Shown: piece by piece, positions 16,823-26,129 of the stretch
Layout of the letters: every line of letters begins with the position of its first letter
How positions within the stretch are numbered: the first letter of the stretch is position 1
NCBI RefSeq assembly: GCF_017526105.1
Contig: NZ_CP071839.1
Coordinates: forward strand, 4,704,001 to 4,768,000
Length of the DNA stretch: 64,000 nt
Direction of reading: 5' to 3'
Origin: Streptomyces cyanogenus
GTDB lineage: Bacteria > Actinomycetota > Actinomycetes > Streptomycetales > Streptomycetaceae
The notes under the pieces: model-generated
The model's input: the letters and a program-made list of their open reading frames with translations, nothing else
Told to the model about the DNA's origin: nothing
Database searches by the model: none
Made by a program: the position numbers and the translations under genes

Positions 16823-17042
16823 ATCTGCCTTGTCAAGGGCGCTGCGCCGAACACTTCCAACAGGAGTGCCAGATGCCGCAGGTGGGCCAAGTGTCATGCA
16901 GAGTGCGCTAGGTGAGCCCTCCGAGTGCCAGTGCCGACCGATATGCTTCTGCTGTCCACTTCCGGTCCATACCGAGCTTCGGACCTAAGAGCCGAAGACC
17001 CCCGCCCGCCAGGGGTTGGCACGACCGGACTGGAAGTGTGAC

Positions 17043-17174
17043 ATGGCAGAACTGCGAAAGCCGGAAGAGCCGAACCGCGATCAGCGACCGAGCCCGACGA
17101 AGGCCGAGATCCTGATAGCGGTCCTCACGGCGATCACGGCGCTCGCAGGCTGTGTGGAGCAGCTGGCGCGCTAG
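17043..17174 (+). CDS. Possible small membrane peptide
   Basis: A 43-codon frame MAELRKPEEPNRDQ followed by a hydrophobic helix (AEILIAVLTAITALAGCVE). Charged head plus single helix is common among small proteins of actinobacterial mobile elements. The ribosome site is weak (GGAAG). No family recognised; it could be non-coding. Confidence 0.4.
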   Translation: MAELRKPEEPNRDQRPSPTKAEILIAVLTAITALAGCVEQLAR

Positions 17175-17679
17175 CGCGCCGACGTTGAGTGGTGCACCGG
17201 ACGAAGGCAGGGCAAAGCAAAGCGAGCCCGGCCGTTGTCTAGTCGGCCGGACCCGCTTAACGACTCCACGTATGAGCCCGGACCCTGGCTGCAACCAGGG
17301 CCGGGCTCCTCTGCGTAGAGCCACATCCATGGGGTTCGTGGCAACGGGAACACGAGCTGCCGGTGAACCCCTTTGACTATAGCTCCCAGGTCTTCTCAGG
17401 TCTTCTCAGGTCACTATGCGCACACAACTGGGCGAGTGCTCACGTGGAGCTCTGGCCAGCCATGATTGTTCGTGTGCCTGTGCAGGCGCGCTTCGTGCCT
17501 CGGCCGAGTGGTCCAGCTGGCCATGGAGCACGTACTGAGCAGCCTTGTAATGGGTGCTGGTGGCGTCTGTGGCCTACGCCTGGCGGCGGGTGCTCATCCT
17601 CATCAGGTCGATCACAGGGGTCTGTCGACATCGGTCGGCCTGGCCTGCGCCTCGGCTGATGTGGCGGAGGATGGTGCTC
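17175..17679. other. Intergenic stretch with hairpins and short direct repeats
   Basis: No supported gene. It contains a GC hairpin around 17228-17251, the strong terminator at 17274-17308 and two adjacent copies of TCTTCTCAGG (17391-17400, 17401-17410) with a partial third before them. Confidence 0.5.
17274..17308. terminator. Strong hairpin terminator
   Basis: GAGCCCGGnCCCTGG (from 17274) pairs with CCAGGGCCGGGCTC (to 17308) around a small CTGCAA loop. It lies after the possible small peptide gene. Confidence 0.7.
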
Positions 17680-18126
17680 ATGTGCGCTCTTTTCGAACCC
17701 CCCGAGCCTCGCCGCGTCCCGCCGGGCGAGTACCTGGTGTGGGACCAGGCTCTCGCCCTTCTGAACCGGGACCTGGCGGTGACGCTTCCCCAGCTGGAAC
17801 CCCTGCAACTGCTGGCCCTTCCGTCCTACGCTGCGGATGAGCCGGAGGACGTCTACGTCGCCATGGCCAACGGCGAGTGGCACGGCAACTGCCTGGACCC
17901 GAACTCACAGGACAGCCTTGCCTCTGCACTGGCGAGCGTCGCCGATGCCGCGCAGGAGACCGTCATGGAGCTTCTGTGGCAGGCGTGGCCCCTGTGCCCG
18001 GAGCATGGCCTGGGCATGCATCCAAGGGAGGACGCACAGGAGCGACTGTTCTGGTGGTGCGCGGGAGAACGGTTGCGTCGCGGCCCGGCTCATATCCACG
18101 CGGCCGTGGGCGCACTCGACGCTTAG
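17680..18126 (+). CDS. Conserved hypothetical protein with Cys/His cluster
   Basis: 148 aa from the ATG at 17680, with GGAGG about 10 bp upstream. An N-terminal part PGEYLVWDQALALLNRDLAV is followed by helices and a C-terminal Cys/His cluster: LCPEHGLGMHPRE (about 107-119) and FWWCAGE (about 127), spaced so that C-x2-H, H and C could hold a metal. I do not recognise a named family. It stands alone between terminators in the accessory pocket downstream of the phosphoribosyltransferase. Confidence 0.6.
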   Translation: MCALFEPPEPRRVPPGEYLVWDQALALLNRDLAVTLPQLEPLQLLALPSYAADEPEDVYVAMANGEWHGNCLDPNSQDSLASALASVADAAQETVMELLWQAWPLCPEHGLGMHPREDAQERLFWWCAGERLRRGPAHIHAAVGALDA

Positions 18127-18193
18127 GGAGCGTCGGTCCGTACACGGCAGAGGCACTAGAACGCCCCTCGCACACACGCGGCAAGATGACCAC

Positions 18194-18670
18194 ATGGTGG
18201 ACGACGAGAAGGTGGGCTTCATCCTGCCGCAGGGAGCGACAGGCTTCTACCAGTCGAAGGACGCTCCTCCTCCCGAAACCGACCTGCGGGCCTTCCGGGG
18301 CGCTCTGTATGCGGCTGCCCGCTCCGCCGGAGGCGAGGTGGGCGAGGTGGAGGAGCAGGCGTACCCTCGCACGTTTCACATCGCGTCGGTCGTCGATCGG
18401 GAAGGCGAGGGCATCGTTCTGTGTCACGCCTGTCACCCCTGGATCGCGTTCGCCCAGGAACGTAGGGAGTGGTACAGCGAGGAGTTCGTCGCACCGCCGC
18501 CTTGGGCCGGCACCTTCACCCAAGCCGGGTTCGAGGTGTTCGACCGCGAGCAGCTCACCACACCTCTGTCCGACGTGAACACCTCGATACTCACGCAGGG
18601 CGAGTGGCGCCAGATCAGGGCCTACGGCATCACCACGCTGGGCGGGGTCATCTTCAACGCATGGGACTGA
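18194..18670 (+). CDS. Hypothetical protein
   Basis: A 158-aa soluble acidic protein starting MVDDEKVGFILP. No signal, no transmembrane helix. It has two Cys in LCHACHPWIAF (about residue 78-84) and a C-terminal GITTLGGVIFNAWD that looks like a conserved end. No family recognised. It follows the 148-aa gene by 67 bp in the same direction and may be co-transcribed. Confidence 0.6.
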   Translation: MVDDEKVGFILPQGATGFYQSKDAPPPETDLRAFRGALYAAARSAGGEVGEVEEQAYPRTFHIASVVDREGEGIVLCHACHPWIAFAQERREWYSEEFVAPPPWAGTFTQAGFEVFDREQLTTPLSDVNTSILTQGEWRQIRAYGITTLGGVIFNAWD

Positions 18671-18788
18671 TGAGACCGGGAGCAACCCGTTCCCGGCTTC
18701 CTGGCCCACCGCGCACCCCAGCAGTCAGCTCAAGTGCCGAGCCCGTCGTGGAGCGGGCCGGGCAGGTTCTCGACGCCTGGGTTCCGGC

Positions 18789-18824
18789 GGACCGCATACA
18801 GGACCGCATACAGGACCGCATACG
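18789..18824. repeat. Three tandem 12-bp repeats
   Basis: GGACCGCATACA is repeated at 18789-18800 and 18801-18812, with a third copy ending in G at 18813-18824, immediately before a terminator. Confidence 0.8.
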
Positions 18825-18830
18825 GAAAGA

Positions 18831-18852
18831 CCCCCGGCTGTCGTGCCGGGGG
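18831..18852. terminator. Terminator between convergent genes
   Basis: CCCCCGGC (18831-18838) pairs with GCCGGGGG (18845-18852), 6-nt loop, followed by CCCTTCTTC. It is shared by the hypothetical gene to its left and the Yip1 gene to its right. Confidence 0.75.
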
Positions 18853-18875
18853 CCCTTCTTCGTGGGCGTTGATGA

Positions 18876-19841
18876 TCAGAAGGTGCCAAGCTTCACGATC
18901 GACAGCAGTGCGACCAGCTGGATCGCCGACGCGCCCAGGGCCTTCGGCCAGGGCAGGTCGTGGGAGCGGGACACCATGAGCGTCAGCAGGGCGCCCGCGC
19001 CGATCCAGGTGGCCCAGCCGAGGAGCTGGACGAAGCCGGCGTCGCCGCCGAAGAACATGGCGACGACCAGGCGGGGCGCGTCCGTGAGGGCCGTGATCAG
19101 CATGGACAGGCCCACCGTGGGCTGCCAGGCCCCGTCACCGCCGAGCTGGCGGGCCAGGGTGTGGGTGACGACGCCCAGCACGAACAGGCCGAGCACCATC
19201 ACCACGGCCGTGACCAGCACGATCGGCACCGCGTTGGACAGCGTCGCGCTGATCGCGTCCTGGCGGGCGCCGTCGAAGCCGAAGACCGCGAGCAGGCCGT
19301 AGAGGAAGGTCACGACGAGGGCGGGTGTCCACATCGTGTAGTCCCGCATGCGCAGGAAGGTCTCGTTCGGGGACAGGACGATCCCCTTGAGCAGTTCCTT
19401 CCAGTGCAGGGGCGGCCCGAGCGGCGCGGCGGGCGCGGCGGCGCCTGCATGGTAGGTGGAGCCCTGGGTGTAGCCGGCGGCCTCGTCGACGGAGAAGGCC
19501 TGGGTGTGGCCCGGGTTGTTGGCCGCGTACGGGTCGTGCCCGCCCTGCCCGGGGCCCGGGTAGCCGCCGTCGCCGAAGTACTCCGGTCCGTCGTCGGCCG
19601 GCCCGGGGTGTCCGTACGACTGTCCCTGCTGCGGGTACGGCGGCTGCGGTGCCGACGGGTAGCCGTACGAGGGCCCCGGGGCGCCCGAGGGGCCCGGGCG
19701 GCCGTACGGTGGTTGACCGTACGACGGTCCTCCGGGCTGAGCCGGGCGGTGCCCGTGCCCGTGCGACGGTCCCTGCGGCGCCTGTTGTCCTTGGGGGGTG
19801 CGGTTGTCCCGGCCCCCGCGTCCGATCCTGAATCCAGCCAC
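18876..19841 (-). CDS. Yip1-family integral membrane protein
   Basis: 321 aa from the GTG at 19841; translated as MAGFRIGRGG, a start typical of Streptomyces homologues. Residues about 10-130 are disordered and rich in Pro, Gly, Tyr and Gln (GPSYGYPSAPQPPYP). The Yip1 domain follows with five hydrophobic segments from about 170 (MWTPALVVTFLYGLLAVFGF, IVLVTAVVMVLGLFVLGVV and others) to the C-terminus. Yip1 proteins of bacteria have no settled role. The upstream ATG frame extension to 19922 has no ribosome site. Confidence 0.8.
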   Translation of the reverse strand: MAGFRIGRGGRDNRTPQGQQAPQGPSHGHGHRPAQPGGPSYGQPPYGRPGPSGAPGPSYGYPSAPQPPYPQQGQSYGHPGPADDGPEYFGDGGYPGPGQGGHDPYAANNPGHTQAFSVDEAAGYTQGSTYHAGAAAPAAPLGPPLHWKELLKGIVLSPNETFLRMRDYTMWTPALVVTFLYGLLAVFGFDGARQDAISATLSNAVPIVLVTAVVMVLGLFVLGVVTHTLARQLGGDGAWQPTVGLSMLITALTDAPRLVVAMFFGGDAGFVQLLGWATWIGAGALLTLMVSRSHDLPWPKALGASAIQLVALLSIVKLGTF

Positions 19842-19974
19842 GTCATCGAACGTACCTGGTCCCGAGGACCGATGTGCCGGGCCCGGCGGTCCGGGCCCGG
19901 CTTTGCGGCAGACCTGTGACATCCCCTAAGGGACCGTCAGCAGTTCCGTCGGGGTTCGTCGGGGTCCCGGGCGC

Positions 19975-21456
19975 TCAGTCCGCGAAGACGGCCCCCCACT
20001 GCGGGCTGCCCGACGTCGAGACGCCCACGGTGCTCGCGCCGAAGGTGCGCGAGCCGGACGTGGTGATCTTCTTGCCGTTGGACGGCAGGTAGGTGATCGC
20101 GCCGTCGCCGCCGTTCTCGTACGAGCCGATCACCAGGTCGGCCTTCCCGTCGCCGGTGACGTCGTCGAGCTTGACGTCGGCGCCGAAGAGGTCGGCCTTC
20201 TCGTCGGTGCCCGGGACGCCCGTGGTGGACTGGGCGAAGGCCTGGGCGCCGGAGGTGGTGTTCACGCCGGTGCGGGAGCCGTACAGGACGGTGACCTGGC
20301 CGGTGTTGGTGACGCCGCCGATGTCCTCGTTCGGGGAGCTGACGACGAGGTCCTGGCAGCCGTCGCCGTTGACGTCGCCGAGGTCGAGGTCCCAGCCGAA
20401 GCCGTCGCCCGTCTCGGAGCTGCCGGGCACGTTGCCGGTGTCCTGGTTGATGGCCCTGGTGGTGGCCGGGCCGGAGGCGGAGCCGTAGGTGACGCTGATC
20501 CGGCCGCCCTTGGCGGAGTCCGGAATGGTCCGGCCGTCGCCGGTCTTGGTGTCCCAGGAGGCGCCGGTGACGATGTCGCCGAAGCCGTCGTGGTCGATGT
20601 CGCCGATGCCGGTGACGATGCCGGACTTGAGGGCCTTGGCGGAGGCGGTGCTCAGGCCGTTCGCGGTGCCGGGCAGCCAGTAGTTGGTGTTCCAGTGGGA
20701 CGACGTCCGCGTCTCGTAGCCGTCGACGACGAGGTCGGTGCGGCCGTCGCCGTTGACGTCACCGGCGGTGAGGTTCATCGGCCCGTACGGGTAGTCGTTG
20801 GTGCCCGACTCGATGGGCGGCTTGACGGTGGTGCGGCTGCCCGGGGTGCCGGTTGCGCCGAAGCCGCCCTTGTAGAGGTAGAGGGTGGCGGCGGAGCTGC
20901 CGACGACGAGGTCGGCCTTGCCGTCGCCGTCGAAGTCGCCGGCGGCCAGGTTCTGGCCCCAGTAGTCGTGGGAACCGGCGGCCGGATCGGGGATCTCCAC
21001 GCCCTTGCCGGTCAGGCCGCTCGCGGAGCCCCACAGGAGGGTGACGGCGCCGCCGTTGGTGTCGGTGCCGACCTTCTCGTGCGGGGTGCCGACGGCGAGG
21101 TCGTCGTAGCCGTCGTGGTTGAAGTCGGCGTACGCCAGGTCGTAGCCGAACTGGTCGCCGGTCTCGGCGGTGCCGGGGACGCCCGTGGAGTTCTGGCTGA
21201 GGGTGGTGCGCCTGGCCGAGGAGACGCCGGTGGTGGTGCCGTACAGGACGACGACCTGGCCGGCGTCCTTGTGGCCGCTGACGTAGGCGGTGGCGGCCGA
21301 GGTGGCGATGTCGCCGATGCCGTCGCCGTTGAAATCGGCCTTCGCGACCTTGAAGGAGTCGGCGGCCGTGGCCGGGGACGCGGCGAAGGTGAGCAGACCG
21401 CCCGTCAGAGCGGCGGCCGCGGCCGTCGCGAGGGCGAGTCGGGAGTACGCGTGCAT
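19975..21456 (-). CDS. Secreted FG-GAP/VCBS repeat protein
   Basis: 493 aa. A signal peptide (basic start, hydrophobic core, AxA before residue 32, SPATAADS) precedes a series of FG-GAP repeats that form an integrin-type beta-propeller. Each repeat has a calcium-binding loop of the form DxNxDGxxD, for example ADFNGDGIGDI (about 41), ADFNHDGYDDL (about 111) and DVNGDGCQDLV (about 363). Secreted proteins of this type in Streptomyces lack an assigned partner. No enzymatic domain is visible. Confidence 0.9.
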   Translation of the reverse strand: MHAYSRLALATAAAAALTGGLLTFAASPATAADSFKVAKADFNGDGIGDIATSAATAYVSGHKDAGQVVVLYGTTTGVSSARRTTLSQNSTGVPGTAETGDQFGYDLAYADFNHDGYDDLAVGTPHEKVGTDTNGGAVTLLWGSASGLTGKGVEIPDPAAGSHDYWGQNLAAGDFDGDGKADLVVGSSAATLYLYKGGFGATGTPGSRTTVKPPIESGTNDYPYGPMNLTAGDVNGDGRTDLVVDGYETRTSSHWNTNYWLPGTANGLSTASAKALKSGIVTGIGDIDHDGFGDIVTGASWDTKTGDGRTIPDSAKGGRISVTYGSASGPATTRAINQDTGNVPGSSETGDGFGWDLDLGDVNGDGCQDLVVSSPNEDIGGVTNTGQVTVLYGSRTGVNTTSGAQAFAQSTTGVPGTDEKADLFGADVKLDDVTGDGKADLVIGSYENGGDGAITYLPSNGKKITTSGSRTFGASTVGVSTSGSPQWGAVFAD

Positions 21457-21643
21457 GCGGTCTCCTGCTGCATGCGGGGGACGCCCCGGATGGGGCGTCC
21501 GCAGACGATGGGGGCGGGCCGCTCGCCTGCGTGGCGGGGCGGCCGGCGATCAGGAGACCCGCGGTGGTGCGCAAGGGTTGTACGCGCGTTCGGAAGCGGT
21601 GGGAGAGCGCTGTGGCCGCCGGGGCATGGTCCAGGATGGATCC

Positions 21644-21970
21644 ATGAGCGTAGTGAAGATCAACGTGCTGACCGTGCCCGCCGAGCAGCGGGAGGTGCTG
21701 GAGCAGCGGTTCGCCTCGCGGGCCCACGCGGTGGAGAACTCCGACGGCTTCGAGTGGTTCGAGCTGCTGCGCCCCGTCGAGGGCACCGACACCTACCTCG
21801 TCTACACCCGCTGGCGGGACGAGGAGTCGTTCCAGGCCTGGATGGAGGGGCCGATGAAGTCCGCGCACCAGGGCGGCGGCGAGGGCGGCGAGCGTCCGAA
21901 GCCCGCGGCCTCCGGTTCGACCCTGTGGTCCTTCGAGGTGGTGCAGCAGGCCGGGCCCAAGGCTGTTTAG
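21644..21970 (+). CDS. Antibiotic biosynthesis monooxygenase-fold protein
   Basis: 108 aa, ATG at 21644. A dimeric alpha/beta ferredoxin-like (ABM) domain: VKINVLTVPAEQREVLEQRF (strand 1 and helix), GFEWFELLRPVEGTDTYLVY and the WRDEESFQAWMEGP helix are the family blocks. Members include IsdG-type haem-degrading enzymes; the VVKINVLTVP start and HAVENSDGFEWFELL resemble actinobacterial haem-oxygenase-like ABM proteins, but the catalytic Asn/Trp/His set cannot be assigned with certainty. Divergent from the FG-GAP gene. Confidence 0.85.
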   Translation: MSVVKINVLTVPAEQREVLEQRFASRAHAVENSDGFEWFELLRPVEGTDTYLVYTRWRDEESFQAWMEGPMKSAHQGGGEGGERPKPAASGSTLWSFEVVQQAGPKAV

Positions 21971-21992
21971 GCCGGAGGAACAGGGAAACGGT

Positions 21993-22031
21993 GACGCCCC
22001 CGCCGCCGCCCGGGAGGGCCGTGGGGGCGTC
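21993..22031. terminator. Terminator between convergent genes
   Basis: GACGCCCCC (21993-22001) and GGGGGCGTC (22023-22031) form a 9-bp stem closing a GC-rich loop, 22 bp after the monooxygenase stop. Confidence 0.7.
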
Positions 22032-22100
22032 GGTCGTGTCGCCACGATGTACATGAGCGGCGCTTCCCCCTGACAGGAGCCGGGCGCTGCCGGGCAACGC

Positions 22101-23594
22101 CTAGTCGCAGACGATGTCCCGCCTCGGCCGCTCACCCGTCGCGAGGAAGCGGGAGACCGTCCGGTCGCCGCATGCGTTGCCGTTGTCGAGGTAGGCGCCG
22201 TGGCCCGTGGAGTTCACGGTCACCATGACGGCGCGTCGGCCGAGGGCCTGGCGGAGCTTGAGGGCGCCGCTGAGAGGGGTGGCCACGTCGTGCCGGTTCT
22301 GGATCATGAGGACGGTGGAGGGGCCGCGGTCGGTGATGCGAACCGGGGGCTCCTTCGGTGTGTACGGCCAGGCGGCGCACACCGTCGCGTTCCTCGGCAT
22401 GCCCGCGGTCAGCGGGAACTCGGCGCGGCTCGCGGCGACCTCCTTCTCGTACCCGGCCGCGGACCTGGGCCAGACGACGTCGTTGCAGATGGTGGCGGCG
22501 CTGACCGCCGTGACGTTCTGGAGGGCCGGCTCGGGCGGCGCCTCGGGCGCGGGCGGCACGGTGCCCTTGCGGGCGGCCAGGATCAGCTTGGCCAGGGCGG
22601 GGTAGTCGTCGGGGTCGTAGAGGCTGTCCAGCATCATCTGGCGGAACACGTTGCCGTTGAGCTCCTGCGGGTTGGCGCCCGGCCAGGGGAGGGGGTCACG
22701 GTCGAGACGTGCGGCGAGGCGGAGGAAGAGGCGGCGTACCTCGGCCGCGGTCCCGGCCACTCGATCGGGGTTGCCCGGCCGTGACGCCCACTCGGCGAAC
22801 TCGGCGAAGTTGTCCTCGGCGCCCACCTCGAACGCGGCGAACCAGGCCCGCTCTGCCCGCACGGGGTCGGGGTTGTCGTTGCTGTCCAGCACGAAACGGT
22901 CGGTGCGGTCCGGGAACAGTTCGTTGTAGACGACGCTGACGTACGTCCCGTACGAGTCACCCCACGCGGAGATCCTCCGCTCGCCGAGCGCCGCCCGGAT
23001 GCGGTCGAGGTCGCGGGCCTCGTTGGCGGTGCTGATGTGCCGTATCAGCCGGCCGCCGTGGTGCGCGCACGCTTCCGACATCCGCCGCGCGGTGGCCATG
23101 TTCTCCTTGACGGAGCCGTCAGGGGCGGGCCAGGGAAGGAGCTTCGTCCGAGCGAGGTCACCTCGTTCCATGCCGCAGCTGACCGGGGTCGAGCGGCCGT
23201 ACCCCCGGGGATCGAACCCGATCAGGTCGTAGCTGTCCCGTACTTCCTTCGGCAGCTTCTGCCCCTTGTCCGAGGGCTGGTCGAGGCTGCCGCCGCCGGG
23301 TCCGCCGGGGATCAGGAACAGCGCGCCCCGGCGGGCCTTCGGGTTCTCGGCGGGGATGCGGGAGAACGCGACGGTGATCTTCTCGCCGTGCGGATCGGCG
23401 TAGTCCATCGGCACCTCGATGGTCGTGCACCGCTGCCGCGGATCGAGACCTGTGCCCTCGCACTTCGTCCAGCGGAGGTGCGACGGCCTGGCGTCGTCGG
23501 CGGCCGAGGCGGTCGCCGTGGTGGCGGGCACGGCGAGGCTCAGGACGGCGGCGGAGGCGGCCAACAGGGCTGCGTTTCGCTTGATCTTCGTCAT
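22101..23594 (-). CDS. Secreted alpha/beta hydrolase, tripeptidyl aminopeptidase type
   Basis: 497 aa with a signal peptide (KIKRNAALLAASAAVLSLAV, cleavage after an AxA near residue 31). The hydrolase core has the oxyanion region LIPGGPGGGS (about 96-105), DLIGFDPRGYGRS, and the nucleophile elbow GDSYGTY (about 216) with Ser. The TAP-like C-terminal domain (from about 390) contains Asp in QNRHDVATPLSGAL and the catalytic His in STGHGAYLDNGNAC. This is the Streptomyces SlpD/SlpE-like family, which trims N-terminal peptides of secreted proteins. ATG at 23594. Confidence 0.9.
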   Translation of the reverse strand: MTKIKRNAALLAASAAVLSLAVPATTATASAADDARPSHLRWTKCEGTGLDPRQRCTTIEVPMDYADPHGEKITVAFSRIPAENPKARRGALFLIPGGPGGGSLDQPSDKGQKLPKEVRDSYDLIGFDPRGYGRSTPVSCGMERGDLARTKLLPWPAPDGSVKENMATARRMSEACAHHGGRLIRHISTANEARDLDRIRAALGERRISAWGDSYGTYVSVVYNELFPDRTDRFVLDSNDNPDPVRAERAWFAAFEVGAEDNFAEFAEWASRPGNPDRVAGTAAEVRRLFLRLAARLDRDPLPWPGANPQELNGNVFRQMMLDSLYDPDDYPALAKLILAARKGTVPPAPEAPPEPALQNVTAVSAATICNDVVWPRSAAGYEKEVAASRAEFPLTAGMPRNATVCAAWPYTPKEPPVRITDRGPSTVLMIQNRHDVATPLSGALKLRQALGRRAVMVTVNSTGHGAYLDNGNACGDRTVSRFLATGERPRRDIVCD

Positions 23595-23726
23595 GCGTAC
23601 GAGCTTCGCCTGCGCCGTCCCTCACCGAAATCCTGCCAACCGGCCTGTGCGCACGGGGGTTTGCCTCACCGGGTTCCCCTACTCGGTGGGGTTCGCCGAG
23701 GCCGGGACGTGCCGGCTGCCCTGCAC

Positions 23727-23765
23727 GGCCGACGCCCCGCACCGGAAAGGTGCGGGGCGTCGGCC
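23727..23765. terminator. Very strong bidirectional-looking terminator
   Basis: Perfect 17-bp arms (23727-23743 and 23749-23765) with a GGAAA loop, just past the stop of the Fe-S oxidoreductase gene. Confidence 0.9.
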
Positions 23766-23781
23766 GTGGCGAACAGGGCGG

Positions 23782-26064
23782 TTACTTCACCGGCTCCGGC
23801 TCCGGCTCGCTCTCCGTCTCCGTCTCGCCCGCCGGGTCGACCGGGGTCTTGACGGAGTCGAGGAGCAGCTGGGCGACGTCCACGACCTGGATGGACTCCT
23901 TGGCCTTGCCGTCGTTCTTCTTGCCGTTGACCGAGTCGGTCAGCATGACGAGGCAGAACGGGCAGGCGGTGGAGACGATGTCCGGGTTCAGCGACAGCGC
24001 CTCGTCGACGCGCTCGTTGTTGATGCGCTTGCCGATGCGCTCTTCCATCCACATCCGGGCGCCGCCGGCGCCGCAGCAGAAGCCGCGCTCCTTGTGGCGG
24101 TGCATCTCCTCGTTGCGCAGGCCCGGGACCTTGCCGATGATCTCGCGCGGGGGCGTGTAGATCTTGTTGTGGCGGCCCAGGTAGCACGGGTCGTGGTACG
24201 TGATGATGCCCTCGACCGGGGTGACCGGGATCAGCTTGCCCTCGTCCACCAGGTGCTGGAGCAGCTGGGTGTGGTGGATGACCTCGTAGTCGCCGCCGAG
24301 CTGCGGGTACTCGTTGCCGAGCGTGTTGAGGCAGTGCGGGCAGGTGGCGACGATCTTCTTGGCGGACTTCGGCTTCCTCGACTCCGCGGTGACCTTGCCC
24401 TCGTCGTCCAGCTCCTCGCCGAACGCCGTGTTCAGGGCCATCACGTTCTCCATGCCGAGCTCCTGGAACAGGGGCTCGTTGCCGAGGCGGCGGGCGGAGT
24501 CACCGGTGCACTTCTCGTCGCCGCCCATGATCGCGAACTTCACGCCCGCGATGTGCAGCAGCTCGGCGAAGGCCTTGGTGGTCTTCTTGGCGCGGTCCTC
24601 CAGGGCGCCGGCGCAGCCGACCCAGTACAGGTACTCGACCTCGGTGAGGTCCTCGATGTCCTTGCCGACGACCGGGACCTCGAAGTCGACCTCCTTGGTC
24701 CACTCCAGGCGCTGCTTCTTCGCCAGGCCCCAGGGGTTGCCCTTCTTCTCCAGGTTCTTGAGCATCGTGCCCGCCTCGGACGGGAAGGCCGACTCGATCA
24801 TGACCTGGTAGCGGCGCATGTCGACGATGTGGTCGACGTGCTCGATGTCCACCGGGCACTGCTCGACGCAGGCGCCGCAGGTGGTGCAGGACCACAGGAC
24901 GTCGGGGTCGATGACGCCGTTCTCCTCGGCGGTGCCGATCAGCGGGCGCTCGGCCTCCGCCAGCGCGGCGGCCGGGACGTCCTTCAGGGCCTCCTCGGAG
25001 GCCTTCTCCTCGCCCTCCATCGTCTTGCCGCCGCCGGCCAGCAGGTACGGCGCCTTGGCGTGGGCGTGGTCCCGCAGGGACATGATCAGCAGCTTCGGGG
25101 AGAGCGGCTTTCCGGTGTTCCAGGCGGGGCACTGCGACTGGCAGCGGCCGCACTCGGTGCAGGTGGAGAAGTCCAGCAGGCCCTTCCAGGAGAACTGCTC
25201 GACCTGGGAGACGCCGAAGACGTCGTCCTCGCCCGGGTCCTCGAAGTTGATCGGCTTGCCGCCCGAGGTCATCGGCAGCAGCGCGCCGAGGGAGGTCTCA
25301 CCGGTGGCGTTGCGCTTGAACCAGATGTTCGGGAAGGCCAGGAAGCGGTGCCAGGCCACACCCATGTCGGTCTTCAGGGCGACCGTGATCATCCAGATGA
25401 AGGAGGTCGCGATCTTCAGGCCGGCGAAGAAGTAGGTGAGGTTCTGGAGGGTGGAGACGTCCATGCCCTCCAGCCACGACACGACCGGGTACGAGATGAA
25501 GAAGGAGGCCTCGTAGCCGTCCACGTGGTGCTGGGCGCCCTCCAGGGCGTGCAGCATGAAGATGCAGACGCCGACGACGAGGATGACGGTCTCGACGAAG
25601 TACGCCTGGCCGAAGTTGGAGCCGGCGAACCGGGACTTGCGGCCCGGCCGGCGCGGGTGGCTCAGCTGGCGGATCGCGATCAGAACGAGGATGCCGACGA
25701 TCGTCATCGTGCCGATGAACTCGACGTAGATGTTGTACGGCGCCCAGTCGCCGAGGACCGGCAGGATCCAGTCGGCCTCGAACAGCTGCCCGATGGCGTT
25801 GACGATCGTCAGCAGCAGCGTGAAGAAGCCCACGGCGACGAACCAGTGCGCCACACCGACGATGCCCCAGCGGTTCATCCGGGTGTGGCCGAGGAACTCC
25901 CGGACCACGGTGAGGGTGCGCTGTGTGGGATCGTTGGTCCGCGTGCCGGCCGGCACCGGCTGGCCCAGCCGCAGATGGTTGAAGATCTGGAGGAGGGCGC
26001 GGCCGAACAGTGCCACGCCGACCACGATCAGGACCAGCGACACGATGATCGCGGCGAGTTGCAT
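23782..26064 (-). CDS. Membrane-bound Fe-S oxidoreductase (EtfD / HdrD-like)
   Basis: 760 aa from the ATG at 26064, preceded by AGGAG; an ATG 66 bp upstream lacks a ribosome site. The N-terminal 290 residues hold about six membrane helices similar to the NarI/HdrE haem b subunit. Two [4Fe-4S] motifs follow, CTECGRCQSQCPAWN and CTTCGACVEQCPVDIEH, then two CCG-type domains with CPHCLNTLGNEY, HDPCYLGRHN and GFCCGAGGARMW. The mycobacterial orthologue Rv0338c (EtfD) takes electrons from electron-transfer flavoprotein in fatty-acid oxidation and passes them to menaquinone; the same role is inferred here. The C-terminal tail is Glu/Pro-rich and variable. Confidence 0.9.
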   Translation of the reverse strand: MQLAAIIVSLVLIVVGVALFGRALLQIFNHLRLGQPVPAGTRTNDPTQRTLTVVREFLGHTRMNRWGIVGVAHWFVAVGFFTLLLTIVNAIGQLFEADWILPVLGDWAPYNIYVEFIGTMTIVGILVLIAIRQLSHPRRPGRKSRFAGSNFGQAYFVETVILVVGVCIFMLHALEGAQHHVDGYEASFFISYPVVSWLEGMDVSTLQNLTYFFAGLKIATSFIWMITVALKTDMGVAWHRFLAFPNIWFKRNATGETSLGALLPMTSGGKPINFEDPGEDDVFGVSQVEQFSWKGLLDFSTCTECGRCQSQCPAWNTGKPLSPKLLIMSLRDHAHAKAPYLLAGGGKTMEGEEKASEEALKDVPAAALAEAERPLIGTAEENGVIDPDVLWSCTTCGACVEQCPVDIEHVDHIVDMRRYQVMIESAFPSEAGTMLKNLEKKGNPWGLAKKQRLEWTKEVDFEVPVVGKDIEDLTEVEYLYWVGCAGALEDRAKKTTKAFAELLHIAGVKFAIMGGDEKCTGDSARRLGNEPLFQELGMENVMALNTAFGEELDDEGKVTAESRKPKSAKKIVATCPHCLNTLGNEYPQLGGDYEVIHHTQLLQHLVDEGKLIPVTPVEGIITYHDPCYLGRHNKIYTPPREIIGKVPGLRNEEMHRHKERGFCCGAGGARMWMEERIGKRINNERVDEALSLNPDIVSTACPFCLVMLTDSVNGKKNDGKAKESIQVVDVAQLLLDSVKTPVDPAGETETESEPEPEPVK

Positions 26065-26129
26065 TGGGGCTCCTGAGGCGGCCTCGGTCTGAACGGGCTG
26101 TCGTGAGCCGACGCCCGAGCTGATCGACA

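Noticed and set aside
17222..17308. Possible tRNA from the GC hairpins
   Set aside because: The stems do not form a cloverleaf and there is no T-arm GTTCGA motif; they look like terminators.
23419..26076. 885-codon plus-strand frame
   Set aside because: Antisense of the Fe-S oxidoreductase; low-complexity Leu/Val/Gly composition with no family features.
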